A stretch of DNA of 64,000 nt, from the NCBI RefSeq assembly GCF_019753045.1, contig NZ_JAIELN010000022.1, forward strand, positions 29,167-93,166, given 5' to 3'. This document shows, in pieces, positions 9,719 through 18,501 of this stretch. This DNA is from Hyphomicrobium sp. GTDB lineage: Bacteria > Pseudomonadota > Alphaproteobacteria > Rhizobiales > Hyphomicrobiaceae. The translations under genes and the position numbers were made by a program. A model generated the notes under the pieces. The model did no database searches. It was not told where the DNA came from and worked only from the letters and a program-made list of their open reading frames with translations. Each line of letters begins with the position of its first letter. The stretch's first letter is position 1.

Positions 9719-9982
9719 TTACCGCCAAGCGCAGTGACGGCGTCCAAAACGGTAGCGGCAGACCCACTTCTGATTGTTTCCGCGGTAGTGCCGCTTGTAA
9801 CCCCGCCTGTAGTCACGCTTATAGTACCGCTTTTTTCTGTAATCGACGTGTTCGACAACAGATTTCTCGGCGTGAATGCCGATGCCGTTGAGAGTGGCAC
9901 CGGCCACGCCAGCATTCGCACTGCCGGCAGCACCGAGGGTGATAGTTGCGAGCGTCGCTGCAGCGATCAAGCTCATTTTCAT
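9719..9982 (-). CDS. Small secreted basic, Arg/Tyr-rich protein
   Basis: 87 residues from ATG 9982, chosen because TAGGAG lies seven bases before it. The longer frame (to 10018) lacks such a site. A signal peptide (MKMSLIAAATLATITLGA, cut near SANA) precedes a mature chain dominated by Arg, Lys and Tyr (RKKRYYKRDYRRGYKRHYR), with a C-terminal Cys pair (VCRYRFGRRHC). Composition suggests an extracytoplasmic polycation that binds an acidic surface polymer; no family is recognised. Confidence 0.6.
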   Translation of the reverse strand: MKMSLIAAATLATITLGAAGSANAGVAGATLNGIGIHAEKSVVEHVDYRKKRYYKRDYRRGYKRHYRGNNQKWVCRYRFGRRHCAWR

Positions 9983-10116
9983 TGATAGGCTCCTATCGAA
10001 ACTAGACGCGTCTCTCACGTCTGGTCCCTTAACGCCTATCTGAGGACAAAGCCGTCGCTAATTTGATTAAAATCTTCACGGGCCGGAGCGGAACAGCCGA
10101 TTCGCAACCGCTGGTT

Positions 10117-13100
10117 TTAAATTTCGATGATTTCCGACACGATTGGCAGCGCTTCAATGCGAAGGGCTTCGCGTGGAGAAACGTCATATCGGCCGGGCAA
10201 TACGAATTCCATTTCGCGATTGCGATCATCGAGCGCAAGCACGATGCGAATTTCACCACCCCGCGCATTCGGCTTCAAAAATTTTCCGACATCTGAAACG
10301 GGCGCAGCTTTTGCGACAACCGACCGGCGATCGAGCACGAGCTTCAGATTGCGCGGAACAGCGGCCGCGGCCTTGTCGAGTTCTTCGATCGATTGCACAC
10401 GCAGTTTCATCGTGTCGCCGTCACGCTCGGCTTCGACGGAAACAATGACGGGTGTTCCTGGCTCGAGAAGGTGGCGGCTCGCCGCCAGCGTGTCCGAGAA
10501 AATGATCGCCTCGAATTGTCCAGTCGCGTCGGAGAATGTGGCGAACGCAAATTTGTTACCTTTCTGGGAGCGCCGCTCGCGGGCCGCGATCACGATACCG
10601 GCAAGACGTCCTGCGCTCGCTCCGCGCATCACTAGCGCCTCGAACTCGCTCACCCGTTTGACGCCGAGCTTTCCCAGCACCCGGTCGTACTGATCGAGCG
10701 GATGACCGGAAAGATAGAAGCCAATGGCTTCGAATTCAGCCGACAACTTCTCCATGCTGGTCCAGGCGGGCGTCGCCCGCAGCACAAGGTCGGCGGGCTT
10801 TCCGCCCGAGCCAAAAAGATCGGTGATGCCCTGCGCTGCGTCGGCGGTTCGGCGCTGAGCGGACGCAAGGATGGTGTCGGCGTTGGCTGCAACGAGCGCG
10901 CGATTGGAATTCAGAGAATCGAAAGCTCCGGCTTTGGCCATTGTTTCGACGGCTCTCTTATTCAAAGCCTTGGCATCGACACGGCTCGCGAAGTCGCCGA
11001 GGCCGCTATAGAGTCCGCCTGCGGTCCGCTCGCTGACGATCGTTTCGACCGCGGCCGCCCCAATGTTCTTCAAAGCCGCGAGCGAATAGCGAATAGCGCC
11101 GCATTTGGAATCGCCGGACGGCGGCTCGACGCCGAAATCGACGCCCGATTGATTGACGCACGGCGGCAGCATCTTAATTCCGGACTTTCGCGCTTCGGAC
11201 GCAAACATCGCGAGCTTGTCGGTATTGCCCATATCGAGCGTCATCGAGGCCGCGAAGAATTCCTCGCGGAAGTTCGCCTTCAAATAGGCTGTGTGATAGC
11301 TGACGAGCGCGTAAGCGGCTGCGTGCGATTTGTTGAAGCCGTAGCCAGCGAACTTATCGACCAGCTCGAAAATGTAGATCGCGTCTTCCTTTTTGACGCC
11401 GTTGGCGAGCGCGCCTTCGACGAAGCGGGCTTGCTGCTTCGCCATCTCGGCCTTGTCTTTCTTACCCATGGCGCGGCGGAGCAAGTCGGCTTGTCCGAGC
11501 GTGTAGCCGCCCATCACCTGAGCGATCTGAATGACCTGCTCCTGATAGATGATAACGCCGTACGTCTCCTTCAGGATGCCTTCGAGCATCGGATGCAGGC
11601 AGTCGACCGGCTCTTCGCCGTGCTTGCGGTTGATGTACGTCGGGATGTTGTCCATCGGGCCCGGGCGATAGAGCGCAACCATGGCGATGATGTCCTCGAA
11701 GCGGTCGGGCTTCAGCCGCTTCAAGCTTTCGCGCATGCCCGTACTTTCGAGCTGGAACACGCCGGCCGTATCGGCCTTGGCCAGCATCTCGTAAGCCGGC
11801 TTATCGTCGAGCGGCAGCGCCGCCAGATCGATATCGATACCGCGGCCGCGCTTGATCAGTTCGAGTGCCTTGGCGAGGACCGTCAGCGTTTTGAGGCCGA
11901 GGAAGTCGAACTTCACGAGGCCCGCCGCCTCGACCATTTTCCAGTTGTATTGGGTGATCGGGAAGTGGGACTTCGGATCGCGATAGAGCGGCACGAGTTC
12001 TTCGAGCGGCCTGTCGCCTATCACCATGCCGGCGGCGTGGGTCGAGGCGTGGCGATAAAGGCCTTCGAGCTTCTCGGCGATTTCGAGCAGCCGCGCGACG
12101 ATCGGTTCGCTGTCGCGTTCTTCCTGAAGCTTCGGCTCGCCGTCGATCGCCTCGCGCAGCGTAACCGGATTTGCGGGGTTGTTCGGCACGAGCTTGCAGA
12201 GACGGTCGACCTGACCGTAAGGCATTTGCAGCACGCGGCCGACGTCGCGCAGCACGGCGCGAGCCTGCAGCTTTCCATGCGTGATGATCTGCGCGACGCG
12301 ATCATCACCATATTTCTTCTGCACGTAGTCGATGACGCGATCGCGCTTTTCCTGGCAGAAGTCGATGTCGAAGTCCGGCATCGAGACGCGCTCGGGATTG
12401 AGAAAGCGCTCGAAGAGCAAGCCGAAGCGCAGCGGATCGAGATCGGTGATCGTCAGTGCGTAAGCAACGAGCGAACCCGCGCCCGAACCGCGGCCGGGTC
12501 CGACGGGCACGCCGTTGGCTTTCGACCACTTGATGAAGTCGGCCACGATCAGAAAGTAGCCGGGGAACTTCATCTGCGTGATGACGTCTACCTCGTAGGC
12601 GAGGCGCTTTTCATAATCCTCGACCGTGAAGCCTTGCGCGGGACCATGCGCATCCAGCCGGCGCTTCAATCCTTCGATGGCTTGGTTCTTCAGCTCTGCG
12701 GCTTCAAGACGGAAGTTTTCGATCTCGCTCAAGCTGTCGTCGGCGGCGACAAAGCGCGGTAGGATCGGCTTTTTTCCCTCAGGGCGAAATGCGCAGCGGA
12801 TGGCGATTTCAACGGTGTTCGCCAAAGCCTCCGGGAGATCGGCGAACAGCGCCGCCATCTCGTCTTCGCTTTTCAGGTAATGCTCGGGGCTTGCGCGGCG
12901 GCGATTGTCCTCGACGACGTAGCGGCCGTCCGCGATGCAAAGAAGCGCGTCGTGCGCTTCGTAGTGGCCGCGCACCGCGAAATAACATTCGTTCGTCGCG
13001 ACGATCGGCAGGTTGCGTGCATAGGCGAGTTCGATGAGCTGCGGTTCGACTTCGGCTTCTTCAGGAAGGCCGTGGCGTTGGAGTTCAACGTAGAGCCGGT

Positions 13101-13662
13101 CGCCGAAAATCTTCTCGAGCGTCTTCAGCCGTTCGACAGCCTGCTCGTGCTGGCCGTCACGAAGGGCTGCATCGATCGGACCCTGCGGGCCGCCCGTCAG
13201 CGCGATGATGCCTCCCGACAGTTCTTCGAGGCGCGCGACTTTGACGTGCAAAGGTTCATCTGCCGACGGCTCGAAATTCAAAGATTTCGAAAGCCGCATG
13301 AGGTTGGCGAACCCCTCAGCGTTCATGGCGAGCAGCGCTAGCTTGCCGGCCGGCTTAACGCGCGGCTCATTGCTCATCGCCTTGAGCACAACCGTACCGT
13401 TGTCTCGATTGTCCCCAAAATCGATATCGAGCGTCGTGCCCGAAATCGGCTGCACGCCCGCGCCCCACAGCTTTTCAGAAAATTCGAGTGCGCCGAAGAG
13501 ATTGTTCGTATCGGTCAATCCGAGCGCGGGGAGATTCATCGCAGTCGCGAGTTTGGCGAGCTTCGTTATCGGAAGCGCGCCTTCGAGCAGCGAGTAAGCC
13601 GAATGCACCTTGAGGTGAATGAACTTCGGGTTTCGCGCGGGTGGCCGAATCGGGTGTTCCAT
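10117..13662 (-). CDS. dnaE: DNA polymerase III alpha subunit
   Basis: Replicative polymerase. 1181 residues, the normal DnaE1 length. Domains in order: N-terminal PHP (FIHLKVHSAYSLLEGAL near residue 13), palm with GPGRGSGAGSLVAYAL and the catalytic aspartates in MPDFDIDFCQEKRDRVI, fingers (YNWKMVEAAGLVKFDFLGL; QEQVIQIAQVMGGYTLG), helix-hairpin-helix, and a C-terminal OB fold (RRSQKGNKFAFATFSDATG). It lies 102 bases downstream of lolD on the same strand. Its start, MEHPIRPPARNPKF, fits the family. Confidence 0.97.
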   Translation of the reverse strand: MEHPIRPPARNPKFIHLKVHSAYSLLEGALPITKLAKLATAMNLPALGLTDTNNLFGALEFSEKLWGAGVQPISGTTLDIDFGDNRDNGTVVLKAMSNEPRVKPAGKLALLAMNAEGFANLMRLSKSLNFEPSADEPLHVKVARLEELSGGIIALTGGPQGPIDAALRDGQHEQAVERLKTLEKIFGDRLYVELQRHGLPEEAEVEPQLIELAYARNLPIVATNECYFAVRGHYEAHDALLCIADGRYVVEDNRRRASPEHYLKSEDEMAALFADLPEALANTVEIAIRCAFRPEGKKPILPRFVAADDSLSEIENFRLEAAELKNQAIEGLKRRLDAHGPAQGFTVEDYEKRLAYEVDVITQMKFPGYFLIVADFIKWSKANGVPVGPGRGSGAGSLVAYALTITDLDPLRFGLLFERFLNPERVSMPDFDIDFCQEKRDRVIDYVQKKYGDDRVAQIITHGKLQARAVLRDVGRVLQMPYGQVDRLCKLVPNNPANPVTLREAIDGEPKLQEERDSEPIVARLLEIAEKLEGLYRHASTHAAGMVIGDRPLEELVPLYRDPKSHFPITQYNWKMVEAAGLVKFDFLGLKTLTVLAKALELIKRGRGIDIDLAALPLDDKPAYEMLAKADTAGVFQLESTGMRESLKRLKPDRFEDIIAMVALYRPGPMDNIPTYINRKHGEEPVDCLHPMLEGILKETYGVIIYQEQVIQIAQVMGGYTLGQADLLRRAMGKKDKAEMAKQQARFVEGALANGVKKEDAIYIFELVDKFAGYGFNKSHAAAYALVSYHTAYLKANFREEFFAASMTLDMGNTDKLAMFASEARKSGIKMLPPCVNQSGVDFGVEPPSGDSKCGAIRYSLAALKNIGAAAVETIVSERTAGGLYSGLGDFASRVDAKALNKRAVETMAKAGAFDSLNSNRALVAANADTILASAQRRTADAAQGITDLFGSGGKPADLVLRATPAWTSMEKLSAEFEAIGFYLSGHPLDQYDRVLGKLGVKRVSEFEALVMRGASAGRLAGIVIAARERRSQKGNKFAFATFSDATGQFEAIIFSDTLAASRHLLEPGTPVIVSVEAERDGDTMKLRVQSIEELDKAAAAVPRNLKLVLDRRSVVAKAAPVSDVGKFLKPNARGGEIRIVLALDDRNREMEFVLPGRYDVSPREALRIEALPIVSEIIEI

Positions 13663-13764
13663 GTGCCTACGTTATGTACACGACGGCATGCCGCAAGTTA
13701 AACGCGCCGGCGCCGCACAGCTCTGAACGAGCCTTTGTCGGCAGACTTGCAAATCCGTGGATTT

Positions 13765-14475
13765 TCAGCGCGTTTGTGCCAGCGAGATCTCGACAAGGCG
13801 GCCTTCATGAACCTGCAGAACGCGGTCCATGCGGCTTGCGAGTTCAAGATTGTGGGTCGCGATCAACGCTGCAACCCCTTGGCGGCGAATGACATCGATC
13901 AGCTGACGGAACACATGTTCAGACGTGTGCGGATCGAGGTTTCCGGTCGGCTCGTCGGCTAGCAGAAGCCGCGGGCTGTTCGCCAGTCCACGGCAGATGG
14001 CGGTGCGCTGCTGCTCGCCGCCCGATAGCTCGGCGGGACGATGCTCGGCGCGTCCGGCGAGACCTACGCTTGCGAGAAGCTCGCGCGCGTGTTTATCCGC
14101 CGCCTTACGGCTCGTGCCGAGAATGAGCTGCGGAATGACGACGTTTTCGAGCGCGCTGAATTCCGGCAACAGCTGGTGGAACTGATAGACGAATCCGATC
14201 TCTTTCCGACGGAGCTTCGTGCGCTCGGCTTCGGTGAGCGTCGCGCAATCGTGGCCGTTGATGATCACGCGGCCGCTCGTCGGGGATTCGAGCAATCCCG
14301 TTATGTGCAGAAGCGTAGACTTGCCGGCGCCGGAAGGCCCGACGAGCGCCACGGCCTGACCGGGCCAAAGAACGGCGTCGACGCCCGTTAAAACCGTGAT
14401 CTCCTTTTCGCCTTGGCGAAAGGATCTCGTGACGTTCTCGAGCTGCAGGATCGGCGCGATGGGTGTGGTGTCCAT
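13765..14475 (-). CDS. lolD: Lipoprotein-releasing ABC transporter ATP-binding protein
   Basis: ATPase of the Lol exporter, which releases outer-membrane lipoproteins from the inner membrane. It has Walker A GPSGAGKST, Q-loop FVYQFHQLLPEF, signature LSGGEQQR, Walker B RLLLADEPTGNLD and the switch His in ATHN. About 236 residues. A GTG at 14484 overlaps the lolC stop codon (GTGA), and an in-frame ATG follows at 14475. Either start implies translational coupling to lolC. I give the ATG. Confidence 0.94.
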   Translation of the reverse strand: MDTTPIAPILQLENVTRSFRQGEKEITVLTGVDAVLWPGQAVALVGPSGAGKSTLLHITGLLESPTSGRVIINGHDCATLTEAERTKLRRKEIGFVYQFHQLLPEFSALENVVIPQLILGTSRKAADKHARELLASVGLAGRAEHRPAELSGGEQQRTAICRGLANSPRLLLADEPTGNLDPHTSEHVFRQLIDVIRRQGVAALIATHNLELASRMDRVLQVHEGRLVEISLAQTR

Positions 14476-14480
14476 GGGTC

Positions 14481-15797
14481 TCACTCGTACCGCAACGCTT
14501 CAACGGGATCGAGCTTCGACGCTTTCCAAGACGGATAGAGCGTTGCGATGACCGACAGTGCAAGCGCCATCAAGACGATGCCTCCCGTTTCGTGCACATC
14601 GATCTCTGCGGGCAGCTTCGTCAGATAATAGACGCTCGGATCGAAGACCGTCGTACCGGAGACCCACGATACGAAGTTCTTGATGTTCTCGATGTTCCAA
14701 CAGAAGACGACGCCGAGCACCAGTCCGGCGAGCGTGCCGACGACGCCGATGGAAGCGCCGGTGATCAGGAATATCCGCATCACGGCGCCCTTGGTTGCTC
14801 CCATCGTCCGCAAGATCGCAATATCGCGGCCCTTGTCCTTCACGAGCATCATCAGGCCGGAAATGATGTTCAGCGCCGCGACGAGCACGATCAGCGAGAG
14901 GATGATGAACATGACGTTCCGTTCGACCGCGAGCACGTTGAAGAACGTCTCGTTGCGCTGACGCCAATCGTTGATGGTGATCGACGGCCCCGTCGCCTCC
15001 TGGATAAGCCGATTATAACGATCGACATCTTCCGGATTGTCGACGACGACTTCGACGACATCGACTTCGCCGTTCTTCGAGAAATATTTCTGCGCTTCGC
15101 CGAGCGGCATGAAGATCATCATGCGGTCGTATTCGGACATGCCCAATTCGAAGATCGAGGTGACCTGATAGGCTTTAGATCTGGGCGCTGTCCCGAACGG
15201 GGTTGCAGCTCCGCGCGGCGAGACGAGCGTCACCGTATCGCCGAGACCGACGCGCAACTGGTTCGCAAGGCGCACGCCCATTGCGATGCCGCTCTGACTG
15301 TCGAAGCCATCGAGCGTGCCGGCGCGAACGTTGCTGGCGACGAGCTTCAGCGATTTCAAATCGTTCTCGCGCACGCCGCGAACGAGACCGCCGAGCGCCT
15401 GCGAGGTCGAGGAGACCATCACCTGGCCTTCGATGACGGGCATCGCCGTCTGGACGCCGGGCACGCGCGAAATCGTGTTGGCGACATCCGTGTAGTCAGT
15501 GAAGGGATCGCCGAGCTTCTGGACGATGACGTGGCCGTTGAGGCCCATGATCTTGCCGAACAGATCGTGCCGGAAGCCGTTCATCACCGCCATGACGATA
15601 ATCAACGTCGCGACGCCGAGCATGATGCCGAGAAACGAGAACCCGGCAATGACGGAGATGAAACCTTCCTTCCGCCTTGCACGCAGATAGCGGCCGGCGA
15701 TCATCCATTCGAAGGCCGAGAATGGCTTCGTCCCGCTGGACGCTACCCGTTCGCCTGAAAACCCAGCCGACGCCTCGCTGTGCCCTGAAACAGTCAT
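14481..15797 (-). CDS. lolC: Lipoprotein-releasing ABC transporter permease
   Basis: 438 residues, LolC/E type. One N-terminal membrane helix (FISVIAGFSFLGIMLGVATLIIV follows RYLRARRKEGF), a periplasmic MacB-like domain of about 200 residues, then three C-terminal helices and the closing YPSWKASKLDPVEALRYE. A single gene serving for both LolC and LolE roles is usual in alphaproteobacteria. It pairs with lolD through overlapping stop and start codons. Confidence 0.94.
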   Translation of the reverse strand: MTVSGHSEASAGFSGERVASSGTKPFSAFEWMIAGRYLRARRKEGFISVIAGFSFLGIMLGVATLIIVMAVMNGFRHDLFGKIMGLNGHVIVQKLGDPFTDYTDVANTISRVPGVQTAMPVIEGQVMVSSTSQALGGLVRGVRENDLKSLKLVASNVRAGTLDGFDSQSGIAMGVRLANQLRVGLGDTVTLVSPRGAATPFGTAPRSKAYQVTSIFELGMSEYDRMMIFMPLGEAQKYFSKNGEVDVVEVVVDNPEDVDRYNRLIQEATGPSITINDWRQRNETFFNVLAVERNVMFIILSLIVLVAALNIISGLMMLVKDKGRDIAILRTMGATKGAVMRIFLITGASIGVVGTLAGLVLGVVFCWNIENIKNFVSWVSGTTVFDPSVYYLTKLPAEIDVHETGGIVLMALALSVIATLYPSWKASKLDPVEALRYE

Positions 15798-15885
15798 CGT
15801 GGCCTCACCGCCGTTTCCCCAATCGCGCGCCGCATCGCAGCTCCCTGTGTCGCAGTTAAGGCCGTTTGACCGTATTCCAGCCGTT

Positions 15886-17421
15886 TTAGTATGCGCGTGC
15901 GATCAGCACGTACTCCTTCGCCGGTTCGCCGGTGAAGAGGCAGGCCCCCGCGACCGCCTCCTGCGCCAGGGGCGCGTTGCGGATGGTGAGCTTCAGGGCC
16001 TTCAGCTTATCGGCGATGGCGTCGAGCGCTGCACCTTCCGGACGCGACCAAGGAACGCGTACCCAGCCCTTGAACGCTCCGGCTTCGTCGTCGCCTTCGG
16101 CCGCCGGCCCGAAGTACTCTTCGAGTTCCTTGAACGACTTAATGTTCGTGATGATGTTGCTGTCGAGTCGCGCCTTCGCCTCGCTATAGAGCGTCGACTG
16201 AATCTCTTTCAGAAGCGCGGGCGCCTCGGCCACGAAGTCGGCGCGAGGCTTCGTATTGGAAATGACTTTGTCGCCGTCGCGCAGGCGGTCGCGGCGCATG
16301 AACGTGACGTTGCCGCCGGTCGCATCGCGACCGCCGATCTCGACAATAACGGGGGCGCCACGGCGCACCCAGTTCCAGCGCTTCTCGGCGGATTTCGTCA
16401 GTTTCAAATCCACAAGCGTGCGGATGCCGGCTGCCTTCAGCTCTTTTTCGAGCGACTTGCAATATTCGATCAGCTCAGCGTCTTCCGGCTTCTCGCGGAG
16501 CATCGGCACAATGACGATCTGGCGCGGAGCAATCATAGGCGGCAGGCGCAGACCATCGTCGTCGCCGTGGGTCATGATCACGCCGCCGATCAGCCGCGTC
16601 GAGACACCCCAGCTTGTCGTGTGGCAGTGCGTGAGCGCGCCTTGCGCGTTCTGGAATTGGATGTTCTGCGCTTCGGCGAAGTGCGTGCCGAGATAATGCG
16701 ACGTTCCGGCTTGCAGGGCTTTGCCGTCCTGCATCATCGCTTCGATCGAATAGGTATTATCTGCTCCGGGGAAGCGTTCGTTCGGCGGCTTCTCGCCCGC
16801 CACGACAGGCATCGCCAGCACGTCTTCCGCAAACGTCCGATAAACTTCGAGCATCTTCAGCGTCTCGGCAACCGCATCGTCGCGGTCCGCGTGGGCCGTG
16901 TGGCCTTCCTGCCAAAGAAACTCGGTCGTGCGCAGGAACAGACGCGTGCGCATTTCCCAGCGCACGACGTTGGCCCACTGATTCACAAGCAGCGGCAGGT
17001 CGCGATAGCTCTTGATCCAGCGCTGGAACGCGTCGCCGATAATCGTCTCCGACGTCGGGCGGACGATCAACGGTTCTTCAAGCTTGGCGTCGGGATCGAC
17101 CACCAGCTTGCCGCCCTCGTTTTTCAGGCGATGGTGCGTGACGACCGCCATCTCCTTGGCGAATCCCTCGACGTGCTCCGCCTCCTTGGCGATGAAGCTC
17201 ATCGGGATGAACAGCGGGAAGTAGCAGTTGTCGTGGCCCGTATCCTTGATGCGGGCGTCGAGTTCGGCCTGGATGCGTTCCCAGACGCCCCAGCCCCACG
17301 GCTTGATGATCATGCAGCCGCGAACGGGGCTCGTCTCGGCCATATCGCCGTCGCGGACGATCGCCTGATACCATTCCGGGAAGTTCTGCTCGCGGGTGAC
17401 GGAAAGGGCGCGCTTGCTCAT
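15886..17421 (-). CDS. proS: Proline-tRNA ligase, archaeal/eukaryotic-like (type 3)
   Basis: 511-residue class II synthetase charging tRNA-Pro. Motif 1/2 region: RPTSETIIGDAFQRWIKSYR, then NQWANVVRWEMRTRLFLRT and EFLWQEGHTAHA. These phrases, together with a C-terminal extension ending in Tyr (EYVLIARAY), mark the type 3 (archaeal, eukaryotic and Thermus-like) ProRS. The usual alphaproteobacterial ProRS is about 440 residues and of the bacterial type without an editing domain. Its place between DUF1467 and lolC is the standard place of proS in Rhizobiales, so this looks like in-place replacement. Family is certain; the transfer history is inference. Confidence 0.93.
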   Translation of the reverse strand: MSKRALSVTREQNFPEWYQAIVRDGDMAETSPVRGCMIIKPWGWGVWERIQAELDARIKDTGHDNCYFPLFIPMSFIAKEAEHVEGFAKEMAVVTHHRLKNEGGKLVVDPDAKLEEPLIVRPTSETIIGDAFQRWIKSYRDLPLLVNQWANVVRWEMRTRLFLRTTEFLWQEGHTAHADRDDAVAETLKMLEVYRTFAEDVLAMPVVAGEKPPNERFPGADNTYSIEAMMQDGKALQAGTSHYLGTHFAEAQNIQFQNAQGALTHCHTTSWGVSTRLIGGVIMTHGDDDGLRLPPMIAPRQIVIVPMLREKPEDAELIEYCKSLEKELKAAGIRTLVDLKLTKSAEKRWNWVRRGAPVIVEIGGRDATGGNVTFMRRDRLRDGDKVISNTKPRADFVAEAPALLKEIQSTLYSEAKARLDSNIITNIKSFKELEEYFGPAAEGDDEAGAFKGWVRVPWSRPEGAALDAIADKLKALKLTIRNAPLAQEAVAGACLFTGEPAKEYVLIARAY

Positions 17422-17764
17422 CGTGCGGCCTCCGGCGCATGTGCGCGCTTACGAGAGGGATTGCACGGAAAGCCTTGGGAAATTCGCATTGCGAGCTCGC
17501 TCGTTAAATTCGCGCGGGCGAGCCGCGCCTTAAGTCTCTCGGCACTCAGGAATTTAGCCCAAGCCGAATAGCCTTTTCATGCGGGCGTTGCAACGGAGCA
17601 AAGCCGGCGCGCGAAGGGTTCAACCTCTGAAAGACTTGCGGCATCGGGCCCGCGCGAGGGACAGGGCGCAATAGCGGGTCGGCGTTGCCCTGGCAATCGG
17701 CGGTCACGTCGAAGTTGTGGGCAGTGATGGCCGGGCTTATCCCGATCCTAGATGGCGGATAATC
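17422..17764. other. Intergenic region upstream of proS
   Basis: 343 bases with no credible gene on either strand. It should contain the proS promoter and leader. I could not pick out a convincing -35/-10 pair, T-box or terminator. Confidence 0.4.
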
Positions 17765-17989
17765 TCAGATATTCGCGATCACTGCGTAGACGCCCGCGAA
17801 GGTGACGGCTGCGACCAGCGTGTTGACCCACACAAGCCTGAAGACGTTCATCTTGTGAGGCGCGCTTTCAGGGGTGCCTGGAACGATGTCGCCCGCCTCG
17901 TCCTGAGTTTTCGCGAAGAAGGGCAGCACTGCGAACAGCGTGATGAACCAAAGGCAAAAGAACGTTGCCACCGCTACCGACGTACGCAT
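17765..17989 (-). CDS. DUF1467 family membrane protein
   Basis: 74 residues with two membrane helices (VAVATFFCLWFITLFAVLPF and RLVWVNTLVAAVTFAGVY) joined by a short polar loop. Matches the DUF1467 family of small alphaproteobacterial inner-membrane proteins, usually found between mce and proS, as here. No function is established to my knowledge. Confidence 0.88.
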   Translation of the reverse strand: MRTSVAVATFFCLWFITLFAVLPFFAKTQDEAGDIVPGTPESAPHKMNVFRLVWVNTLVAAVTFAGVYAVIANI

Positions 17990-18051
17990 AACACCATCCC
18001 TTATTTCCTAGGCATCGCCAGGGCCGGATTCAGATCTCTTTCAGATCTGCC

Positions 18052-18456
18052 TCAGACCTGCTCCAACTCGACGAGGGTGCCGCAGAAATCCTTCGGATGG
18101 AGAAACAGCACGGGCTTGCCGTGTGCACCGATCTTCGGAGTGCCATCGCCGAGCACGCGAGCCCCCTGAGACTTCAACTGGTCGCGTGCTGCGATAATAT
18201 CATCTACCTCGTAGCATACATGGTGAATCCCGCCGTCGGGGGATTTTTCGAGGAATTTCGCGATGGGGGAGCCTTCACCGAGCGGCTCAAGCAGCTCGAT
18301 CTTGGTGTTTGGAAGCTCGATGAAAACAACGGTAACGCCGTGCTCTGGCTGAGCGAGTGCGGGACCGACCTTTGCGCCGAGAGCATTTTTATAAACCGCG
18401 GAGGCCTTGGCGAGATCTTTGACGGCTATGGCGACGTGGTTAAGGCGTCCAATCAT
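18052..18456 (-). CDS. mce: Methylmalonyl-CoA epimerase
   Basis: 134-residue VOC-fold enzyme interconverting the (R) and (S) forms of methylmalonyl-CoA, linking propionyl-CoA or the ethylmalonyl-CoA route to succinyl-CoA. Likely metal ligands are visible: the His in RLNHVAIAV (residue 7), the first His of GIHHVCYEVDD and the Glu of GTLVELEQV at the C-terminus. It is on the same strand as rnj, 46 bases downstream. An ethylmalonyl-CoA pathway would fit a serine-cycle methylotroph; no other gene of that pathway lies in the window. Confidence 0.9.
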   Translation of the reverse strand: MIGRLNHVAIAVKDLAKASAVYKNALGAKVGPALAQPEHGVTVVFIELPNTKIELLEPLGEGSPIAKFLEKSPDGGIHHVCYEVDDIIAARDQLKSQGARVLGDGTPKIGAHGKPVLFLHPKDFCGTLVELEQV

Positions 18457-18501
18457 GCTTCGGTCTCCAGCACGGCAAAGGCGGGCAAATTGTTGAGGCG
18501 A

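Noticed and set aside
10702..12762. 686-codon open frame on the plus strand
   Set aside because: It lies wholly antisense to dnaE; composition is Arg/Asp/His-rich as expected from the complement of a GC-rich gene, with no recognisable domain.
14463..15758. 431-codon open frame on the plus strand
   Set aside because: Antisense to lolC; highly charged, no domain, a typical high-GC artefact.
15799..17571. 590-codon open frame on the plus strand
   Set aside because: Antisense shadow of proS with no family features.
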